From: Pedobacter fastidiosus
GTDB lineage: Bacteria; Bacteroidota; Bacteroidia; Sphingobacteriales; Sphingobacteriaceae
Assembly (NCBI RefSeq): GCF_014306625.1
Contig: NZ_JACRYL010000022.1
Location: 1,399 to 54,402, forward strand
Direction of reading: 5' to 3'
Length of the DNA stretch: 53,004 nt
In this document: positions 1 to 6,210 of the stretch, piece by piece
Layout: each line of letters starts with the position of its first letter
How positions within the stretch are numbered: the first letter of the stretch is position 1
Program-made: the position numbers and the translations under genes
Notes under the pieces: generated by a model
The model's database searches: none
What the model saw: the letters and a program-made list of their open reading frames with translations, nothing else
Told to the model about the DNA's origin: nothing

Positions 1-237
1 TTGAACACTATTAGGGTCTTCTTTTATGAGCTCATCACGCTTTTCATTATTTATAATAAATGCATCATTGAACCCAGTCTTGATACCATAATTAATGCGA
101 ATATTCCATTGCCTTAATGGCGTTCCAAATCTTTCAATTTTCTCTTTAATCTGCTTTTCAATAATAGATAATATTGTCCAATTGTCAGATTTGGAGAATG
201 CATTCAAACTACTATTGTGTCTAACATAAACGCTGAT
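1..237 (-). pseudogene. 5'-truncated Eco57I/TaqI-type restriction-modification enzyme (fragment, runs off window)
   Basis: Reading the minus strand from a stop at 238-240 to base 1 gives an open frame of about 79 codons. It contains WTILSIIEKQIKEKIERFGT, then PLRQWNIRINYGIKTGFNDA, FIINNEKRDELI and EDPNS. This 'W.ILS..E..I..KIE..GTPL..W.I.I..GI.TG.N.AFII' string is the hallmark of the target-recognition region after the N6-adenine methyltransferase domain in type IIG / Eco57I-like enzymes. The C-terminal end lies left of the window. Upstream of the fragment, where the methyltransferase domain should be, there is an in-frame stop and the promoter region of the next gene. There is no ATG in the frame. 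I therefore call it a remnant cut at its 5' side, probably by the rearrangement that brought in the neighbouring recombinase. Confidence 0.8.
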
Positions 238-330
238 TTACATGTATAAAAAAATGCATAGGTTTAGTGTATTCCGTTTTGGTTTAATTTAAACAATCTA
301 CTTTTGATTTTAATTAAAAAAAACTTAAAC

Positions 331-927
331 ATGATTTACGGATACATTAGAGTAAGCACAGACAAGCAAACAGTAGAAAATCAACGCTATGAAATCAATC
401 AATTTTGTGGCAAACACACATTCGTAGTAGATAAATGGATAGAAGAAACCATTTCTGGTTCCAAAAATGTTGATGATAGGAAGTTAGGCAAGCTCCTGAA
501 AAAAATGAAAAAAGAGGATATTCTAATTTGTTCAGAATTATCTCGCTTAGGCAGAAATTTACTGATGATTATGGGCGTGCTTAACGAATGTATGAACAGA
601 GATATACAAGTTTGGACTATCAAAGACAATTACCGCTTAGGAAGTGATATCAATTCAAAAGTTTTAGCATTTGCATTTGGTCTTTCAGCAGAAATAGAAA
701 GAAATCTAATTTCACAACGAACCAAGGAAGCTTTGGCTAGAAAAAAAGCGGAGGGAGTAATTTTGGGTCGTCCAAAAGGGAGTAAGTCTGCTAAAACAAA
801 GCTGACAGGTCACGAAAGGAAAATTAAAGAATTGTTAGATAGAAAAGTCTCTTATAGTGCAATAGGCAGAATATTAGGGGTGCATCGTTTAACGGTATCT
901 AGTTTTGTAGGTAAAATTACAGCGTAA
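331..927 (+). CDS. Serine site-specific recombinase, resolvase/invertase family (Mpi-like DNA invertase)
   Basis: The 198-residue protein begins MIYGYIRVSTDKQ, with the catalytic serine at residue 9 inside the RVST motif. The conserved SELSRLGRN segment lies near residues 69-77, the long E-helix (AEIERNLISQRT) near 122-133, a GRPKGSK linker near 148, and a helix-turn-helix at the C-terminus for binding the crossover site. Size and layout match small resolvase/invertases. The opening resembles the Bacteroidota 'master DNA invertase' Mpi group, which flips promoters of surface genes. I start it at the ATG at 331 because the family begins at MxYGYxRVS; an upstream TTG at 304 would only add a lysine/asparagine-rich tail. 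It faces away from the truncated restriction-modification gene. No obvious inverted-repeat pair flanks a promoter nearby, so its targets are probably elsewhere. Confidence 0.9.
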   Translation: MIYGYIRVSTDKQTVENQRYEINQFCGKHTFVVDKWIEETISGSKNVDDRKLGKLLKKMKKEDILICSELSRLGRNLLMIMGVLNECMNRDIQVWTIKDNYRLGSDINSKVLAFAFGLSAEIERNLISQRTKEALARKKAEGVILGRPKGSKSAKTKLTGHERKIKELLDRKVSYSAIGRILGVHRLTVSSFVGKITA

Positions 928-1016
928 AAACTTTGTGTTTCAGTATATTAATTTGTACTGTAACACATTGCTAAATTTTAATTCTTTTATACCAATTACG
1001 GCAAAAAGAAAAATAG

Positions 1017-1229
1017 TTATCTTAAATGAGAGGCATTTGGATTTGATTTCCAAAGATCATAATCCCAAGGATATGCACAATCGCCATCTAATTCACCATC
1101 AATTAAAGGTTGGGTTTGTCCCTCATTATAAAGCCATCTTTTGAAAACCATGCTTTCATTTTCAGGCAAATCACTAATTCGGATATAGATTATGTTACCA
1201 TCATTTAAAATATTCTGCATTTCAGCCAT
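1017..1229 (-). CDS. Small hypothetical protein
   Basis: A 70-residue acidic protein beginning MAEMQNILNDGNIIY. It has the recognisable run DLPENESMVFKRWLY, then GQTQP and CAYPWDYDLWK near the C-terminus. Short proteins with a 'WLY..GQT.P......AY..DY..W' core occur on bacterial mobile elements, but I cannot name a function. An alternative ATG two codons upstream (1235) is equally possible. I prefer this strand over the overlapping plus-strand frame, which encodes a histidine/isoleucine-rich string with no family look. It is followed on the same strand by nothing until the truncated restriction-modification gene, and is preceded by a small membrane protein 17 bp away, so the two could be co-transcribed. 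Confidence 0.6.
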   Translation of the reverse strand: MAEMQNILNDGNIIYIRISDLPENESMVFKRWLYNEGQTQPLIDGELDGDCAYPWDYDLWKSNPNASHLR

Positions 1230-1245
1230 AATCAAAAATAAGAAA

Positions 1246-1464
1246 TTAGTAACCTCTTTTTTTATACTTCATAAATTCTTCAAAATCTTTTCTGCTTGCT
1301 CGCTGACTATTTGAAATCGCAGTAACTGATTTTATGAAAATTATCCAAACTACTAATGCAAGTCCTATCAAAAAAACCGATTTGTAACCAGAACTACCAA
1401 GTGCACCAATCATCATAAAAAAGCTGACAAAAGAAGCGATAAAAAATTTAAGCACTGTTTTCAT
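1246..1464 (-). CDS. Small two-helix membrane protein, hypothetical
   Basis: A 72-residue protein starting MKTVLKFFIASFVSFFMM. Two hydrophobic helices occupy roughly residues 4-22 and 29-48, and a charged tail (RASRKDFEEFMKYKKRGY) should face the cytoplasm. I choose the ATG at 1464 because the frame upstream of it (to 1551) codes for an unlikely cysteine/serine-rich stretch and would run into the start of the divergent XRE gene. It lies head to head with that regulator, with 86 bp between them, so the regulator may control both. Function is unknown; a toxin or entry-exclusion role is possible by analogy but not shown. Confidence 0.5.
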   Translation of the reverse strand: MKTVLKFFIASFVSFFMMIGALGSSGYKSVFLIGLALVVWIIFIKSVTAISNSQRASRKDFEEFMKYKKRGY

Positions 1465-1550
1465 AATGAATAATCTTAAACTAAGATAATAAAAATTACT
1501 CATACCTGTGTGTGTGATACTCAAAAAATCATTACACAAATTGCAAATCA

Positions 1551-1793
1551 ATGGAAAAGCGTAATTCTAAATCAGAAATTGATTTGTATGTGATCAATAA
1601 GGTTAAAGAATATAGGCTTAATGCAGATATTTCTCAAGCAAAGCTCGCAAACGAACTCGATAAGTCGCTAAGTTTTATTGGTGCTATAGAATCGCCACGT
1701 TACAGAGCTAAATACAACATCCAACATTTAAATCAATTGGCTAAACTTTTTGGCTGTTCAATAAAGGATTTCTTTCCAGAGTTACCATTGTAA
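1551..1793 (+). CDS. XRE-family helix-turn-helix transcriptional regulator
   Basis: An 80-residue protein with one helix-turn-helix of the Cro/C1 type: VKEYRLNADISQAKLANEL is the first half of the DNA-binding fold and SLSFIGAIESP the recognition helix. The end, LNQLAKLFGCSIKDFFPELP, matches the usual C-terminal helix of small XRE repressors. The ATG at 1551 is the first in frame and gives the normal family length. It is divergent from the small membrane protein and convergent with the relaxase gene. Within a mobilizable element such regulators often hold transfer or toxin genes silent; which promoter it controls cannot be read here. Confidence 0.85.
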   Translation: MEKRNSKSEIDLYVINKVKEYRLNADISQAKLANELDKSLSFIGAIESPRYRAKYNIQHLNQLAKLFGCSIKDFFPELPL

Positions 1794-1804
1794 TATGTAT
1801 AGGT

Positions 1805-1838
1805 GTATATACGTATATCTGGATATATAGATATATAC
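1805..1838. terminator. AT-rich imperfect hairpin between convergent genes (possible bidirectional terminator)
   Basis: The sequence runs through alternating TA steps (gtatatacgtatatct, gg, atatatagatatatac) and folds into an arm of about 16 bp with two mismatches. It sits exactly in the 47-bp gap between the stop codons of the XRE gene and the relaxase. Position suggests termination for both genes; the lack of GC in the stem makes a strong intrinsic terminator unlikely. Confidence 0.4.
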
Positions 1839-1840
1839 GG

Positions 1841-3007
1841 CTATCTCTTCATCTTTTTTCTTTTTTTGCTGTCATCTTCATCATCAGCAATACTTAAATC
1901 AAAACCAAAATTACTGATGCGCTTAATATCGTTAGCATGACCAGTATCATATAAAAACATATCTTCATTATCGCCTCCAATTTTTTCTGTCCCTTTTGCA
2001 AATTCTCGAAACTTAAAATCAATTCCTGATGATTTCTTTGGTAGTCGTTCTTCTTCGCTAAATTCTCCTTTATAAATACCATTAATTTGTATTGATCGCT
2101 CTCTATCGAATTCATTTTCTTTATAAATACTTCCAAAAGTTGGAAGACTTCTTGCAGTGTTGGTATTTTCGCTTCCGTTTCCGATGTTGTATCTTTCTCT
2201 TGTTCTATCGTTTGCTTGGCTAATTTCCGTGCGGTCTCTAATTTGCTCATAGTCTAATTTATTTATAATGTTTCCCCATTTGAACTGATTGCCCAGGGCT
2301 TGCCCTCGAGCTTTAAAATTTTGGCTGATAAATGTAATGCCAGACACTTTTCCTGTTGTTGCTTGATTAAATATTAAACTGATGCCAGAGCGTTTCAAGT
2401 GATCGATAAACTGTTTAATGTTTTTACTAGTTTCTATAGCAATAGCTACTTTTTCTTGCATCAACATTTTTTCAGAAATCTTTCCAGTTCGATTTATCAT
2501 TTCGAGTTCGTCTTTATCTGGCGATTTATTCAATGAGAATTTACTAGCATCTACCTTTATTAATTCATACTTATCTTCAAGTTCTCTAACAATTGCCTCA
2601 CTTCTTGCGTAATTATTACTATCGGAAACTACTGTTCCATCAAACCTGTTCCTGAGTGTTAAAATATGGCAGTGTGGATGTTCTGCATCATGATGACGGA
2701 AAATAAAATATGGGTTATTGTCGAAACCCATTCTTACCATATATTCTTTGGCGATGGCTTCCATTTTAGCATTTGATATTTTTTCTTCAGCAGAAAAATT
2801 AAGACTGGTATGGTAAGTATTCCGTTTCAGGTTTGGGTTCAGGGCTTTCATTATTGCCAATTCCTTTTTTATTTCTGTTTGGTTAAGGCTAAGGAAGTTG
2901 GTTGATAAAAGTTCTGCTCTGTTTTTGATATCTGTACTATAAACTTTTTTTAGATTATAGTTTAGCGCACCATTAAATGATTTTCCAATTGCTTGCTTTG
3001 CGATCAT
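1841..3007 (-). CDS. Relaxase / mobilization nuclease
   Basis: This 388-residue protein nicks the transfer origin of the element and leads the strand into the recipient. The relaxase motifs are clear: N-terminal tyrosines at 17 and 23 (GALNYNLKKVY), one of which should be catalytic, and a metal-binding histidine cluster FRHHDAEHPHCHI at 103-115 (H105/H106, H110, H112, H114). This is the MOB-type relaxase/mobilization nuclease fold. After about residue 250 the protein becomes hydrophilic and low in complexity, down to a lysine-rich tail (KKRKKMKR). That stretch overlaps a second frame with its own protein-like sequence. Its ATG overlaps the mobC stop as ATGA, so the two are translationally coupled. 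Other genes of the element follow the same order seen in Bacteroidota mobilizable elements. Confidence 0.93.
   Translation of the reverse strand: MIAKQAIGKSFNGALNYNLKKVYSTDIKNRAELLSTNFLSLNQTEIKKELAIMKALNPNLKRNTYHTSLNFSAEEKISNAKMEAIAKEYMVRMGFDNNPYFIFRHHDAEHPHCHILTLRNRFDGTVVSDSNNYARSEAIVRELEDKYELIKVDASKFSLNKSPDKDELEMINRTGKISEKMLMQEKVAIAIETSKNIKQFIDHLKRSGISLIFNQATTGKVSGITFISQNFKARGQALGNQFKWGNIINKLDYEQIRDRTEISQANDRTRERYNIGNGSENTNTARSLPTFGSIYKENEFDRERSIQINGIYKGEFSEEERLPKKSSGIDFKFREFAKGTEKIGGDNEDMFLYDTGHANDIKRISNFGFDLSIADDEDDSKKRKKMKR
1894..2250 (-). CDS. Putative nested mobilization membrane protein (inside the relaxase gene, other frame)
   Basis: Fully inside the 3' third of the relaxase gene, in a different frame of the same strand, is an ATG-started frame of 118 codons that reads like a real protein. 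It has a charged N-terminus (MSKLETARKLAKQT), a long amphipathic helical middle (roughly residues 38-96, coiled-coil-like, rich in K/E/Q/L), and one clean transmembrane helix at the end (ICFYMILVMLTILSASVILV). By comparison, the relaxase frame here is disordered and hydrophilic. Known parallels are mbeB/mbeD nested in mbeA of ColE1 and mobB within mobA of RSF1010, whose products aid mobilization; RSF1010 MobB is membrane-associated. Function here is inference from position and architecture. No Shine-Dalgarno is visible, which is normal for this phylum. Confidence 0.55.
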   Translation of the reverse strand: MSKLETARKLAKQTIEQEKDTTSETEAKIPTLQEVFQLLEVFIKKMNSIESDQYKLMVFIKENLAKKNDYQRNHQELILSFENLQKGQKKLEAIMKICFYMILVMLTILSASVILVLI

Positions 3008-3339
3008 CTCAAAATTATTTTAATAATGGTATCGAGTTTTAAAGACAATTCATTCATGACTTTATAATCAATATGATTCGATGTCTTAGAGTTTAGTTGC
3101 TTTGCAATTTGGTTAATGTTATTACCAATGCGCTTTAACTCTCCATAGCTTTGTAAATCCAAAACTGGAATCTTGGGTTGAAGTAATCTATTCTTAAAAA
3201 CAATTTCTCGCAGTACTTCTGCACCAGAAAGATTTGAATAAGCACATAAGGATGCCAGTTGCTCTACTTCTTTTTCATTCATTCTAAAAGTAAATTTAGT
3301 ACTCCGTTTTTCCTCTTTTTCTTTTTGCGGTCTAGCCAT
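3004..3339 (-). CDS. mobC: MobC-like relaxosome accessory protein
   Basis: A 111-residue protein starting MARPQKEKEEKRSTKFTFRM. This basic start is followed by a ribbon-helix-helix-like segment (MNEKEVEQLASLCAYSNLS) and the MobC signature GELKRIGNNINQIAKQLN near residues 70-87. MobC proteins bind oriT and help the relaxase open the strands. I start at 3339 rather than at an upstream ATG (3555). The extra 72 residues would be read through the GTAC repeat array and hairpin, and they show repeat-derived junk (FVRLVQVVQ). The stop overlaps the relaxase start by 4 bp. The non-coding region just upstream is where the transfer origin should be. Confidence 0.85.
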   Translation of the reverse strand: MARPQKEKEEKRSTKFTFRMNEKEVEQLASLCAYSNLSGAEVLREIVFKNRLLQPKIPVLDLQSYGELKRIGNNINQIAKQLNSKTSNHIDYKVMNELSLKLDTIIKIILR

Positions 3340-3384
3340 AATTACATGAACATGGTGAGTTGGAATATTTAGTGGTTGGCAGGA

Positions 3385-3416
3385 CAAGCGTTTTGGTCTT
3401 ACCAAAACATGGCTTG
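3385..3416. other. Candidate origin of transfer (oriT) hairpin
   Basis: An 8-bp perfect inverted repeat, gttttggt/accaaaac with a 3-nt loop (3390-3408), is extended by outer arms caagc/gcttg (3385-3389 and 3412-3416) across a 3-nt bulge. It lies 45 bp upstream of mobC in the non-coding stretch between mobC and the ATPase gene, the usual place for oriT in mobilizable elements. A short stem next to a relaxase operon is typical of oriT, but the nick site cannot be identified by eye. Confidence 0.45.
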
Positions 3417-3470
3417 CTTCGTGCAAACGACCTAAAAACCTTTCCAAGAATTCACAAATTGATATTATCC

Positions 3471-3541
3471 TCGTACAATTCGTACGCCTCGTACTTTGTG
3501 GGGATTGTACGACTTGTACGAGGCGTACGAATTGTACGATT
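3471..3541. repeat. Seven GTAC-core repeats at 9-bp spacing, forming a 23-bp perfect inverted repeat
   Basis: GTAC cores stand at 3473, 3482, 3491, 3507, 3516, 3525 and 3534, that is three units and then four units with an exact 9-bp period and a 16-bp step between the groups. Left units read tcgtac-nnn and right units read (t/c)gtacgann, so 3472-3494 and 3516-3538 are perfect reverse complements (23 of 23 bp) around a 21-bp centre. The array begins at the end of the ATPase gene and ends upstream of mobC. Such iteron-like arrays are usual binding sites for replication initiators, MobC-type proteins or repressors. Which one binds here is unknown. Confidence 0.9.
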
Positions 3542-4484
3542 ACGATTTGCTCCACTTCCTAATTGCCCCCTCAGATACCCCAAGTTCTTTAGCAATCAGA
3601 ACATTTGATAACCCTTTTGCTTTTAACTCCATCATCCTTTCGATTTTGGCAATTTTATCATCTTCATTGATTGTTCTTATCAAATCGTACTCATTGCCTT
3701 TACCAATTTCTTTGAAGCCTAAAAACCCTTTATCTTTTGAGAGTTCACAGATTAAAACATTTTCCCCATCGTACTCTAATTCAGCACTTCTTACTTTCAG
3801 CTGTTTGATATAGCGAATGCTTTTTTCTTTAGCGCTTCTGCCAATGGTAAAAACTGAGTCCGCAAAGTTCGATTTCATTTTTGAACCCTGTAAGTCATTT
3901 AGGCTAATTGGTCGCCAGTCATCTACTTTTTTATTATGCTCTAAAATGATAAAAGTTAGTTTTTGGTCCAATTTCAATTCTGTTAAGCTGTTCATTATCG
4001 GAATTGCATTTTTTGCCGAGTCCGTATCTCCTGCAACAACCTTTGTCATATTATCTATAATGATTACCGTTGCGTTTGTTCCTGAAATACTTTCCTTGAG
4101 AGAGTCTATAAAAAAGCGGTCGTAATCTTTTTCGGGCATTTTTCGTAATGTAGAATACCCAGCTCTGTAGAAGTTTTCAGGAAACTCAAAGTGTACCCCA
4201 TTATCATCACGATATCGTTTTTCAAATTGTTTATCGGAAAGTTCCAAATCAACATATAGCACCACATAATTTGATTTCGCAATATGAATTCCTATTTGTA
4301 CAATTAGCGCAGTCTTGCCAATGCCAGTGTCAGCAAAAAGAATAATAAGTTCTCCCTGAATTATCAACGGTGGATAAAGTTCTATTGGATCTGGTGTTAA
4401 AAATGCGTCTTTTAAAACTTGGTTTGCGGTTCTGACTTCAAATAATCTAAGAATATCAGAAGATGGATTATTATTGGTTTCCAT
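3540..4484 (-). CDS. RepA-like RecA-fold ATPase of a mobile element
   Basis: A 314-residue protein with a RecA/DnaB-type ATPase core: Walker A ADTGIGKT at 51-58, Walker B VIIIDN at 140-145, and a following EHNKK sensor-like segment. Such proteins (AAA_25 / RepA helicase-like) are standard in Bacteroidota integrative and mobilizable elements, where they are thought to unwind DNA for element replication. The C-terminus adds a helix-turn-helix (KAKGLSNVLIAKELGVSEGA), so the protein probably also binds DNA directly, perhaps the GTAC array that starts at its own stop codon. The ATG at 4484 is the first in frame. It sits between the excisionase-like gene and mobC on the same strand, consistent with one mobile-element operon. 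Confidence 0.85.
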   Translation of the reverse strand: METNNNPSSDILRLFEVRTANQVLKDAFLTPDPIELYPPLIIQGELIILFADTGIGKTALIVQIGIHIAKSNYVVLYVDLELSDKQFEKRYRDDNGVHFEFPENFYRAGYSTLRKMPEKDYDRFFIDSLKESISGTNATVIIIDNMTKVVAGDTDSAKNAIPIMNSLTELKLDQKLTFIILEHNKKVDDWRPISLNDLQGSKMKSNFADSVFTIGRSAKEKSIRYIKQLKVRSAELEYDGENVLICELSKDKGFLGFKEIGKGNEYDLIRTINEDDKIAKIERMMELKAKGLSNVLIAKELGVSEGAIRKWSKS

Positions 4485-4598
4485 TTAAATTGATTTGATG
4501 AAATAAATTAAAACGGTACCTTAGCTGTGTTGAGCAGGTACTCAATGAATTTAAAGGTGAAAACATGTGCTTGTTTTCGCTTTATTTTTAATACGAGA

Positions 4599-4904
4599 TT
4601 ATTTAAGGTATTTTGATGGGTCGTCAGTTGAAATAGTTCTTCTCCCTTTTTCTATCCAATGAATTAGATCTTCTTCCAAGAATAGCAACGTATTTCCCCT
4701 TTTGATAGAAGGAATCTCTCCCTTATGGACGATTTGCCTTAAAGCACCAGCAGATTTTTTGATGATTTTTGATGCTTCTTCTGTTGATAGATATTTAGTT
4801 TTTGTTGAGCTGTCAGATAACTTAGTATTCTCTAAAACAGTAATCAACGCCTCGACAATTAACTGTTTAAGTTGAGGCTCGCTAGTAAGAATGATGTTTT
4901 CCAT
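4599..4904 (-). CDS. Excisionase-like helix-turn-helix protein (MerR/HTH_17 type)
   Basis: A 101-residue protein. After a helical N-terminus, residues 38-85 (YLSTEEASKIIKKSAGALRQ ... KGEIPSIKRGNTLLFLEEDL ... WIEKGRR) form the winged helix-turn-helix found in excisionase-family proteins. In Bacteroidota mobile elements this gene commonly lies between the integrase and the RepA-like ATPase, and the product directs excision or activates the downstream genes. Here it is upstream of the ATPase with a 114-bp gap, but the integrase expected on its other side is missing and a membrane-protein gene follows instead. It could equally be a simple transcriptional regulator. Confidence 0.8.
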   Translation of the reverse strand: MENIILTSEPQLKQLIVEALITVLENTKLSDSSTKTKYLSTEEASKIIKKSAGALRQIVHKGEIPSIKRGNTLLFLEEDLIHWIEKGRRTISTDDPSKYLK

Positions 4905-5010
4905 AATATGCCGATTTTATTTATGGCACAAATGTTTGATTTTGTGAGATGGAACATTCCTATTTTGCCTACTTGTAGGAATAATAGTGGAAATAGTTTT
5001 TTATAGAATT

Positions 5011-6009
5011 TTACAAAGACTGATTTTTGTTATGAAACTCAATAATTTTATGGAATGACAAGCCTGGAAACATTCTGAATTTATGTTGTATTTCCATTTC
5101 GATTCTTTCTTCCTCATAGGCATTATCTTCAACCCCTTTGAATGTAGTGTAAAGTATGCCACTAAACCTAGTTGCAAAACATTTTGCTACATCTTCAATT
5201 CCCAATTTTTTCATTATCCCATATTTAACCAATACATTATAATATAATCTGGCATAAGATTTTTTGCCAAACCATTGAATGTTATTTGCATATTTTAATT
5301 CGACTAAAATTTCATCGAAAGCAGTTGCATGACATATATATTCATCATTGAAGAGAAACAAATAGTTCAAATGTTGTTCAGGTAGTGGCTTCTGAATTTC
5401 TTTTTTAGATAGGCTTTCTAGAATTAATCCCGTTTTCCTAATATGAACGAATGTGAAATTAAGATTTGAAAACATACTTCTCGAAAAGGTTGAGGAATAC
5501 ATGACATAGCTCCCATATGAGAGTATAAATACCAACAAAAATGATAATGGTAGTAAAAATATAGATCGATTAGGGATGGTTATGCATATAAGGAGAACCA
5601 TGGTAGCGATACTTGCTAATAATAGAAAAATGAGTAAGAAAAAATGAAATGTAGAGTAAAATAAAAATGATTTTATTGAATTTCTCTCGTCGTCTGATTT
5701 TCCGAAATAACCTAAAAACTCTGCTAACTTGGCTTTATAAGTTTGTCTAGGTAAACTATAAAATGAACCAAAAAAGTACATCAATTTTAATTTGGTAGGT
5801 ATCTGTAAGTCGCTAATTCTTATCGTGGCTATTAAATAATTTATGGAAATTACCAAAATGAATGATACAATAATATAATATGTATAAATGTTGATTATGC
5901 TTTTTGAGACCAAAATAATAGGAATACTTGAAATCGCTAACAAAAGAATGTAGCATATTATTGTCAATCTGACTGGGGAGAACTTAGCTTTTCTTAAATG
6001 TCTTAACAT
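5011..6009 (-). CDS. Uncharacterised four-helix membrane protein with soluble C-terminal domain
   Basis: I do not recognise this 332-residue protein. Four hydrophobic segments are visible: about 15-35, 42-62, 118-145 and 150-172. The 55-residue loop between helices 2 and 3 is basic, and the C-terminal 150 residues form a soluble domain with mixed alpha/beta character (for example HLNYLFLFNDEYICHATAFD and EERIEMEIQHKFRM). The positively charged N-terminus suggests both termini face the cytoplasm. It is AT-rich, with isoleucine/leucine-heavy codons, and lies between the mobile element and the ahcY housekeeping block, facing the element. It could be cargo of the element or an old strain-specific gene. 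No catalytic motif is evident. Confidence 0.65.
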   Translation of the reverse strand: MLRHLRKAKFSPVRLTIICYILLLAISSIPIILVSKSIINIYTYYIIVSFILVISINYLIATIRISDLQIPTKLKLMYFFGSFYSLPRQTYKAKLAEFLGYFGKSDDERNSIKSFLFYSTFHFFLLIFLLLASIATMVLLICITIPNRSIFLLPLSFLLVFILSYGSYVMYSSTFSRSMFSNLNFTFVHIRKTGLILESLSKKEIQKPLPEQHLNYLFLFNDEYICHATAFDEILVELKYANNIQWFGKKSYARLYYNVLVKYGIMKKLGIEDVAKCFATRFSGILYTTFKGVEDNAYEEERIEMEIQHKFRMFPGLSFHKIIEFHNKNQSL

Positions 6010-6107
6010 AGTTATTGATTATCGGATTAGAAAGTAATCGTAATGTAGAAATAAAACTGTAAAACTCTGTGTGCTATAGTGTGATATTTATTCACGTTAA
6101 AATTGCT

Positions 6108-6115
6108 TACTTTTG
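6108..6115 (+). promoter_or_regulatory. Bacteroidota -7 promoter box (TActTTTG) for ahcY
   Basis: The string tacttttg fits the phylum's -7 consensus TAnnTTTG and lies about 95 bp upstream of the ahcY ATG. The -33 element is not clear. This would leave an AT-rich leader of roughly 90 nt, in which I see no strong structure. Confidence 0.45.
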
Positions 6116-6210
6116 TGAGCTGATAATTGAAAACGTTTGCAAATTGTTTGCGCATTCAGATTTAAAAATCAGTTAAACAATTGATAATCAATTAATTTAA
6201 TTTAAATTTT

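Noticed and set aside
935..1144. Plus-strand frame of 69 codons after the invertase gene
   Set aside because: It is the complement of the small minus-strand protein with the WLY..GQT..DY.W pattern; its own sequence (His/Ile/Leu-rich, no domain) looks like a shadow.
3471..3541. CRISPR-like array
   Set aside because: Units are 9 bp with no unique spacers and the block is a perfect inverted repeat, so it is a protein-binding array and not a CRISPR.
3340..3555. N-terminal extension of MobC by 72 residues
   Set aside because: The extension is read through the GTAC repeat array and the oriT-like hairpin, and MobC proteins begin at MARPQ. The non-coding repeat is the better explanation.
6010..6210. 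S-adenosylhomocysteine riboswitch ahead of ahcY
   Set aside because: The leader is AT-rich with no GC-rich pseudoknot arms; I saw no SAH-riboswitch core.
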